5,528 nucleotides of DNA, from contig JACCXP010000132.1 in the NCBI GenBank assembly GCA_013696905.1, positions 1 through 5,528 on the forward strand. The letters are read 5' to 3'. The notes below the pieces were generated by a model, which was given only the letters and a program-made list of their open reading frames with translations, ran no database searches and was not told where the DNA came from. Source of the stretch: Thermoleophilaceae bacterium. GTDB lineage: Bacteria > Actinomycetota > Thermoleophilia > Solirubrobacterales > Thermoleophilaceae. Every line of letters starts with the position of its first letter. Position 1 is the stretch's first letter. A program made the position numbers and the translations under genes. Shown here in pieces: positions 1 through 3,838 of the stretch.

Positions 1-558
1 CCGCAGCAGCTCGCGCACGTCGAGCTCGAGGACTTCTACCGCGCCGTCAACAGGGTCGAGTTGTCGCCCATCCGGGCGCGCGCCGACGAGGCGACGTACA
101 ACCTCCACGTGATCCTCCGCTTCGAGCTCGAGCGCGAGCTCTTCGACGGCTCGCTCGCGGTGCGAGACCTTCCCGAGGCGTGGAACGCCTCGATGGAGAA
201 CTACCTCGGCGTGACGGTCCCCGATGCTTCGCAAGGCGTGCTGCAGGACGTCCACTGGGCGGCCGGGCTGTTCGGGTACTTCCCGACGTATGCGCTCGGC
301 AACGTGATGTCGGCCCAGATCTGGGAACGCGCGCTGGAGCAGATCCCGACGCTCGGGGACAGGCTGACGCCGGAAGACATCGCGGCGCTGCGCGACTGGC
401 TCGGCGAGCGCCTGCACCGCCACGGCCGCAAGCTGACGCCGCGCGAGACGCTCGAGCGAGCGGTGGGCTCGGATCTCGACCCCGGGCCCTACCTGGCGTA
501 CCTGCGGTCGAAGTTCGGTGAGATCTACGGCCTGCAGCTCGAGCCGGCGGCTGCCTAG
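1..558 (+). CDS. M32 (Taq-type) metallocarboxypeptidase, C-terminal part
   Basis: This is the 3' end of a thermostable carboxypeptidase 1 / carboxypeptidase Taq family (M32) gene. The family consists of cytoplasmic zinc enzymes that remove C-terminal amino acids from peptides. The reading frame is open from base 1 and ends at TAG 556-558, leaving 185 visible residues of a family that is usually about 500 long. Two signature M32 blocks are visible. One is IRARAD (fragment residues 24-29, family form IRxxAD) inside the helix-rich stretch ending in TYNLH. The other is GVLQDVHW (79-86, family form GxxQDxHW), followed by GYFPTYALGN (92-101). The zinc-binding HExxH should lie upstream, outside the window. 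A TTG at 61 lies inside conserved family sequence and is not the true start. The gene converges on the ATP-grasp gene with a 4-bp overlap of stop codons. The family call is secure; substrate preference cannot be judged. Confidence 0.93.
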   Translation, partial: PQQLAHVELEDFYRAVNRVELSPIRARADEATYNLHVILRFELERELFDGSLAVRDLPEAWNASMENYLGVTVPDASQGVLQDVHWAAGLFGYFPTYALGNVMSAQIWERALEQIPTLGDRLTPEDIAALRDWLGERLHRHGRKLTPRETLERAVGSDLDPGPYLAYLRSKFGEIYGLQLEPAAA

Positions 559-565
559 CCGTCGG
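544..565. terminator. Hairpin spanning both convergent stop codons; candidate bidirectional terminator
   Basis: Bases 544-552 (CCGGCGGCT) pair with 557-565 (AGCCGTCGG) around a 4-base loop (553-556). In the rightward transcript this gives nine pairs, one of them G-U. In the leftward transcript the same position becomes an A-C mismatch. Both TAG stops (556-558 on plus, 557-555 on minus) lie inside it. No U-tract follows on either side, so it would have to be the U-less type proposed for high-GC actinobacteria. The fold is seen by hand pairing; the terminator role is inference. Confidence 0.45.
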
Positions 566-1943
566 AGAGCACCCAGGTGTCCTTGATGCCGCCTCCCTGG
601 GTCATGTTCACCATCAAGTCGTCCGCTTCGACGGCGAGCCGGGTGAGGCCCCCGGGCACCACGAGCGCGCGGCCACCGGCGAGACCCACCAGCGCGCGCA
701 GATCGACGTGGCGTGGCTCGAGCCCGCCGTCGACGACCGTCGGGTGGCGCGACAGGGCCACCTGCTCCTGTGCGACGTAATCCGCGGGGCGCTCCCGCAA
801 CGCCTGCCGCGCGTGCTCGAGATCGTCGGCGCGTGCGTGGGGGCCGATCACGATCCCGGCCCCGCCCGCGCGCGTGCGCGGCTTGAGCACCAGCTCGTCC
901 AGGCGCTCAAGCGCCTCTTCGAGCGCTTCGGGGACACCAGGGTCGAGCGTCGGCACCGAGGCGAGCAGCGGCTCCTCATCGAGGTAGAAGCGCACGATCT
1001 CCTCGACGTAGGCGTGTACGAGCTTGTCGTCGGCGACGCCGGCGCCAAAGGCATTCACGACCGCCACCGTGCCGCGGCGGATCGGCTCGAGCAGCGCGTC
1101 GGAGAGCGCCGTCGGGCGACCGTGCTCGTCGCGCAGGCGGTGCTCGTCGGTGCGCCGGTAGACGACGTCGACCGCCTCCACGCCCGACTCGACGTGGGCC
1201 TGCAGGCGTCCCCCGCGCGACTCGAGGTCCGCCAGCGTGACGAGCGGGATGCCCAGCTCGAGGGCGGTCGCCTGCTGCTCGTACCAGGCGTCGTTCTCGG
1301 GCCCGTCGCTCAGCAGCACGATCGACGGGTCGCCATGCCCGTCCGGCGCCGCCGCTCGCAGCGTCTCGCCGACGATCTCGAGCGAGCGAGCCCGGACCTC
1401 GACGGGCGCCGGGCCGCCGATCGGCAGATGGCGCTCGCGCAGCGTGCGCGCAGCGCCGGCGTAGGCGAAGCCGGTCGGGGTACGCGTGTTGTCCTCGAGC
1501 ACTCGAAAGGCGCCGTCATCGCCGCGAGCGATGTCGAGACCCGCGAGCCCTGCCCGCACCCCGGCCTGGACGAGCGCGCCCTGCATGTCGGGCTCGTAGT
1601 GGTTCACCCCCTCGAGCACGTGCGCCGGCAGTGGGCCGTCGGCGATCGCCCGCTCCCCGTAGAGATCGGCCACGAAGGCGTCTAGCGCTCGTACGCGCTG
1701 TCCGATGCCGGCCTCGAGCGCTCGCCACTCGTCCGCGGTGAGGACGCGCGGTACGGGATCGATCCGGAATCGCCCCTCGCCGTAGCGCACTCCGCGCTGT
1801 TCGGCCTGGTCGCCCAAGGACTTGGCGACGGCGTCGAGGTCCGCCCGATCCAGCGCCGCCATGACAGCCCCGTAATGGGGGCGTGGGCGTCCGTCCGTCT
1901 CGAAGGCCTCGTCGTAGAAGCCGTCCACCTCATAGCCGCTCAC
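555..1943 (-). CDS. Circularly permuted type 2 ATP-grasp protein
   Basis: This encodes a complete 462-residue protein of the circularly permuted ATP-grasp family (COG2308, DUF404/DUF407-like). ATP-grasp enzymes join a carboxylate to an amine or thiol through an acyl-phosphate; the substrate of this branch is not generally known. The family blocks appear in order: the N-terminal GFYDEAF (8-14) and GRPRPHY (18-24); VLEDNTRTPTG (148-158); NAFGAGVADDK (297-307); LVLKPRTRAGGAGIVIGP (351-368), the ATP-binding Lys and Gly-rich loop; AQEQVALSRHPT (391-402) with RHVDLRA (411-417); VPGGLTRLA (429-437); and QGGGIKDTWVL (449-459). The start is GTG at 1943-1941, chosen because the family N-terminus begins right there; no Shine-Dalgarno is visible. 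It lies 10 bp after the ferritin-like gene, so co-transcription is likely. The alpha-E (DUF403) and transglutaminase-like genes that often accompany this family are not seen in the window. Confidence 0.92.
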   Translation of the reverse strand: MSGYEVDGFYDEAFETDGRPRPHYGAVMAALDRADLDAVAKSLGDQAEQRGVRYGEGRFRIDPVPRVLTADEWRALEAGIGQRVRALDAFVADLYGERAIADGPLPAHVLEGVNHYEPDMQGALVQAGVRAGLAGLDIARGDDGAFRVLEDNTRTPTGFAYAGAARTLRERHLPIGGPAPVEVRARSLEIVGETLRAAAPDGHGDPSIVLLSDGPENDAWYEQQATALELGIPLVTLADLESRGGRLQAHVESGVEAVDVVYRRTDEHRLRDEHGRPTALSDALLEPIRRGTVAVVNAFGAGVADDKLVHAYVEEIVRFYLDEEPLLASVPTLDPGVPEALEEALERLDELVLKPRTRAGGAGIVIGPHARADDLEHARQALRERPADYVAQEQVALSRHPTVVDGGLEPRHVDLRALVGLAGGRALVVPGGLTRLAVEADDLMVNMTQGGGIKDTWVLSDG

Positions 1944-1953
1944 GGCGGCGGCA

Positions 1954-2463
1954 CTAGGCGAGGCCGAGCGCCTCGTACTCGCGCAGGAAGCCCTCGAACA
2001 GGCGCTTGTGGCCTTCCTCGTCGCGCAGGATCGCGATCACCATGTCCTGGGTGACGGGGTCGCGACCCTCGCAGAACTCGATGATGCGGTTGTAGTGCTC
2101 GATCGCGCCGGTCTCGGCCTCGATCACGCCGCGCACCACATGCGGGATGTCGACCTGATCCTCGGCCGGCTGGAGGTAGGTCTGCTCGGGCGTGAAGTCC
2201 ATCGAGCCCGGCACGACGCCGTATAGCTCCTTGATGCGGTTGCCGAACTGCTGCGCGTGCGTGAGCTCCTCCTGCACGTCGGTCAGAAGGCTCTCCTTGA
2301 TCTCCTCGGCGCGGACCCCGTCCGGGTTGATCGAGTTCGCGACGTAGCTCATCACGGTCTCGAGCTCCATCCAGTAGGCGTGCTTGAGCAGCTCGATCAG
2401 CTCGTCGCGGTCGGCCCTGTGGTCGTCGGAGAGGATCCCTTGTGAGGGTGCGGTCATGGCCAT
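1954..2463 (-). CDS. Ferritin-like di-iron domain protein (bacterioferritin-related)
   Basis: This is a four-helix ferritin-like protein of 169 residues if started at ATG 2463. Numbering from that start, the expected carboxylate/His metal ligands are visible. Helix 1 has YWMELETVMSY, with the ligand Glu at 33 or 35. Helix 2 has ELTH (66-69, ExxH), helix 3 has EAETGAIEHY with a Glu at 115 or 117, and helix 4 has EEGH (149-152), giving the second ExxH. This E/ExxH/E/ExxH pattern supports a di-iron site for iron oxidation, storage or oxidative-stress protection; the exact role is inferred. A second ATG lies at 2457 and an upstream TTG at 2496 would add 11 residues that do not look like the family. 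ATG 2463 is preferred because a TAnnnT box sits just in front of it. It is the first gene of the leftward pair with the ATP-grasp gene. Confidence 0.88.
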   Translation of the reverse strand: MAMTAPSQGILSDDHRADRDELIELLKHAYWMELETVMSYVANSINPDGVRAEEIKESLLTDVQEELTHAQQFGNRIKELYGVVPGSMDFTPEQTYLQPAEDQVDIPHVVRGVIEAETGAIEHYNRIIEFCEGRDPVTQDMVIAILRDEEGHKRLFEGFLREYEALGLA

Positions 2464-2470
2464 GGCCCGG

Positions 2471-2476
2471 ACTGTA
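2471..2476 (-). promoter_or_regulatory. Possible -10 box for a leaderless ferritin-like mRNA
   Basis: On the minus strand, bases 2476-2471 read TACAGT, which fits the TAnnnT form of actinobacterial -10 boxes. It ends seven bases before ATG 2463, so transcription would begin at or next to the A of the start codon. There is no Shine-Dalgarno in front of this ATG, as expected for leaderless translation. No good -35 hexamer is visible at normal spacing. A six-base match of this kind is weak evidence alone. Confidence 0.3.
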
Positions 2477-2565
2477 TCCGAGACCGCCGCGAACAAACGT
2501 CCACTTTGGCCGGCCCTACCTCATAGCGGTGAGCGAGCGGCCGATGACAGGGGCAGTCAAGGAAA

Positions 2566-2597
2566 AGCGGCCCGCACGGATACCGGGACTAACCGCT
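2566..2597 (+). other. Hairpin in the leader of the TasA-like gene
   Basis: AGCGGCCCG (2566-2574) pairs with CGGG (2584-2587) and CCGCT (2593-2597). This makes nine pairs with a five-base bulge (2588-2592) and a nine-base loop. The arm ACCGCT (2592-2597) could instead pair perfectly with AGCGGT at 2525-2530, so two exclusive folds are possible. It does not match any riboswitch consensus that I could recall. In DNA this GC-rich, such pairing may arise by chance. Confidence 0.25.
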
Positions 2598-2637
2598 GAC
2601 AAACGAGCTCTTCAAGGGCACGGAACGGCCCAACATC

Positions 2638-2652
2638 GAAAGGCTAGGGAAG
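2638..2652 (+). promoter_or_regulatory. Ribosome binding region of the TasA-like gene
   Basis: Two purine-rich partial Shine-Dalgarno matches precede ATG 2655: GAAAGG (2638-2643, 11 bases before the start) and AGGGAAG (2646-2652, 2 bases before it). Neither is a full AGGAGG. Together they support ATG 2655 over any earlier start in the same open frame, because the residues between 2442 and 2655 show no signal-peptide character. Confidence 0.45.
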
Positions 2653-2654
2653 CT

Positions 2655-3230
2655 ATGAACCGCATCAAGGCACTCTGGAAGGCATCGCCCCGCCGGGTTC
2701 TCGGAGCCGCGTGTGCGGTCTCGGTCGCCGGCGCCGCCGTCGTCGGATCGGGCGCGAACTTCACCTCGGTGAGCGCGAACCCGGGCAACTCCTTCACCAC
2801 TGGCACGCTGACGCACAGCAACTCGAAGGCGAACGCGGCCATCCTCACCGCCACGGGCATCAAGCCCGGCGACGCGGCCTCTACCGGCACGGTAGACATC
2901 GCCAACACCGGGGGCCTCGCCGCCACGTTCACGCTGAAGAAGACCACCGTGACCAACTCGGACTCCGGCAACCCGCTGGCCTCCAAGCTGGTCGTCAAGA
3001 TCGACGACTGCGGTACGCCGGAGGCTGGCGCGGGCGTCTGCACTTCGCCCACGGAGCTCTACAACGGAACGATCAGCGCTATGTCCGACAGGAGCCTCGG
3101 CTCGTTCGCCGCAAGCGCCGCTCATCGCTACAAGTTCAGCGTCACCTTCCCGAACGGCACGGCCGCCGTCGACAACCCCTACCAGGGCGCCAGCGCCAGC
3201 GCCGAGTACCAGTGGGAGGCAGCGCAGTAA
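2655..3230 (+). CDS. TasA/camelysin-like secreted protein with SipW-type signal peptide
   Basis: This encodes a 191-residue exported protein. A basic N-terminus (residues 2-14) is followed by a hydrophobic segment (15-31) and the junction SGANFTSV (32-39), a plausible SipW-type cleavage region after Ala34. Then comes NPGNSFTTGTLTHSN (42-56), the post-cleavage motif of TasA/CalY-like proteins. The rest is a Thr/Ser/Ala-rich beta domain, with TVDIANTGGLAATFTL (79-94) and a C-terminal YQGASASAEYQW (176-187) resembling the last strands of that family. Cys119 and Cys128 could form a disulfide. In Bacillus, TasA forms biofilm fibres. Camelysin is listed as a peptidase (M73), but no HExxH motif is present here, so a structural role is more likely. 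The signal peptidase that probably processes it starts 29 bp downstream. Cys20 lies in the signal core without a lipobox, so it is not a lipoprotein. Confidence 0.82.
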   Translation: MNRIKALWKASPRRVLGAACAVSVAGAAVVGSGANFTSVSANPGNSFTTGTLTHSNSKANAAILTATGIKPGDAASTGTVDIANTGGLAATFTLKKTTVTNSDSGNPLASKLVVKIDDCGTPEAGAGVCTSPTELYNGTISAMSDRSLGSFAASAAHRYKFSVTFPNGTAAVDNPYQGASASAEYQWEAAQ

Positions 3231-3249
3231 GGCCTCGGGCCCTGGCTGC
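3219..3249 (+). promoter_or_regulatory. Intercistronic hairpin at the end of the TasA-like gene
   Basis: Twelve pairs form between 3219-3234 and 3238-3249: GCAGC with GCTGC, then (after bulged G3224) CAG with CTG, then (after bulged TAA 3228-3230) GGCC with GGCC, closing a TCG loop. The bulged TAA is the stop codon of the TasA-like gene. No U-tract follows. Likely roles are partial termination or protection of the upstream message, which would favour the fibre protein over the peptidase. The pairing is seen directly; the function is inference. Confidence 0.45.
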
Positions 3250-3259
3250 ACGCAACGAC

Positions 3260-3838
3260 ATGGCCATTCTGGCCCCGAGCAACCCGATCCGTTCCATCGC
3301 CCGCGCGGCGAGGGCCGGATTCGGTCTCTTCTTGACCCTGCTGACCGTCGCGGTAGTGGTGGCGATGCTGCTGCCGCCGCTCTTCGGCTACCAGCGCTAC
3401 GTGATCTACGGCGGCTCGATGGAGCCCAAGATCTCGAAGGGGTCGATCGTCTACGACAAGGAGGTGCCGGTCGCCTCCCTGCGCAAGGGCGACGTGATCA
3501 CCTACGTGCCCCCGACCTCGAAGCGGCCGGTGACGCACCGCATCTTCGCCGTCGAGAAGGGACCGCAGGGCGCGCCCGTCTTTCAGACCAAGGGCGACGC
3601 CAACGCGACCGCCGACTTCAGGAAGTTCGCCCTCACGCGGCCGACACAGGCCGCCTACTCCTTCCACATCCCGGTCATAGGCTGGCTGCTGATCGCGATC
3701 TCGATCGAGTGGCTGCGCGGCGTCCTGATCGGCGGGCCGGCACTGCTCGCCGCCGCGCTCATCGTGCGCAACCTCTGGCGCCAGGGCGGCGAGCTGGTCG
3801 AGGCGCAGAAGAAGCAAGCCGAGGTGACCTCGCCATGA
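3260..3838 (+). CDS. sipW: SipW-family (ER-type) signal peptidase I
   Basis: This is a 192-residue membrane serine peptidase that removes signal peptides at the outer face of the membrane. A first transmembrane helix (about residues 20-43) leads to box B, GGSMEPKISKG (51-61), with catalytic Ser53. KGDVITY (77-82 region) is followed by VTHRI (91-95), where His93 stands in the place of the Lys used by ordinary bacterial signal peptidases. This marks the ER/archaeal/SipW type. KGDANATAD (111-119) gives the acidic residue, Asp113 or Asp119. A C-terminal hydrophobic helix (about 154-171) and a charged tail follow. ATG 3260 is used; a GTG in frame at 3212 would overlap the preceding gene, and neither has a Shine-Dalgarno. 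It lies between two genes for proteins with SipW-type leader regions, which are its probable substrates. Its stop overlaps the next start as ATGA. Confidence 0.9.
   Translation: MAILAPSNPIRSIARAARAGFGLFLTLLTVAVVVAMLLPPLFGYQRYVIYGGSMEPKISKGSIVYDKEVPVASLRKGDVITYVPPTSKRPVTHRIFAVEKGPQGAPVFQTKGDANATADFRKFALTRPTQAAYSFHIPVIGWLLIAISIEWLRGVLIGGPALLAAALIVRNLWRQGGELVEAQKKQAEVTSP
3821..3827 (+). promoter_or_regulatory. Strong Shine-Dalgarno for the Ig-repeat gene
   Basis: GAGGTGA is a seven-base contiguous match to the 16S anti-Shine-Dalgarno complement. It ends seven bases before ATG 3835, inside the last codons of the signal peptidase gene. It fixes the start of the downstream gene and contrasts with the absence of such a site before the peptidase. 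Confidence 0.75.

Larger units (their letters stand above)
2464..2654. promoter_or_regulatory. Divergent intergenic region between the ferritin-like gene and the export cluster
   Basis: These 191 bases separate two divergent gene sets and must hold the promoters of both. It contains the leftward TACAGT box (2471-2476), the palindrome GGCCGGCC (2508-2515), a short TGAC/GTCA stem (2545-2559), a longer hairpin (2566-2597) and the ribosome site of the TasA-like gene. CTGACA at 2596-2601 resembles a -35 hexamer, but the bases at the proper distance downstream do not resemble a -10. No clear housekeeping promoter was found for the rightward genes, so an alternative sigma factor or an activator is possible. 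Confidence 0.5.

Noticed and set aside
708..1685. 325-codon plus-strand open frame opposite the ATP-grasp gene
   Set aside because: The minus-strand frame carries all ATP-grasp family motifs, whereas this one shows only Arg/Ala-rich sequence without recognisable features.
2455..2464. Perfect palindrome CATGGCCATG as an operator
   Set aside because: It is fully explained by the Met-Ala-Met codons at the start of the ferritin-like gene, and a 10-bp palindrome alone is weak evidence.
2712..2714. Cys20 of the TasA-like protein as a lipoprotein attachment site
   Set aside because: The preceding residues are Gly-Ala-Ala with no Leu/Val/Ile at -3, the cysteine sits in the middle of the hydrophobic core, and a better SipW-type junction follows.
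2655..3230. Assigning peptidase activity (camelysin, M73) to the TasA-like protein
   Set aside because: No HExxH or other catalytic metal motif is visible. The family resemblance supports a fibre or surface protein but not proteolysis.
2589..3251. Minus-strand open frames opposite the TasA-like gene
   Set aside because: They are Gly/Arg/Ala-rich with no motif, while the opposite strand encodes a coherent secreted protein with a ribosome site.
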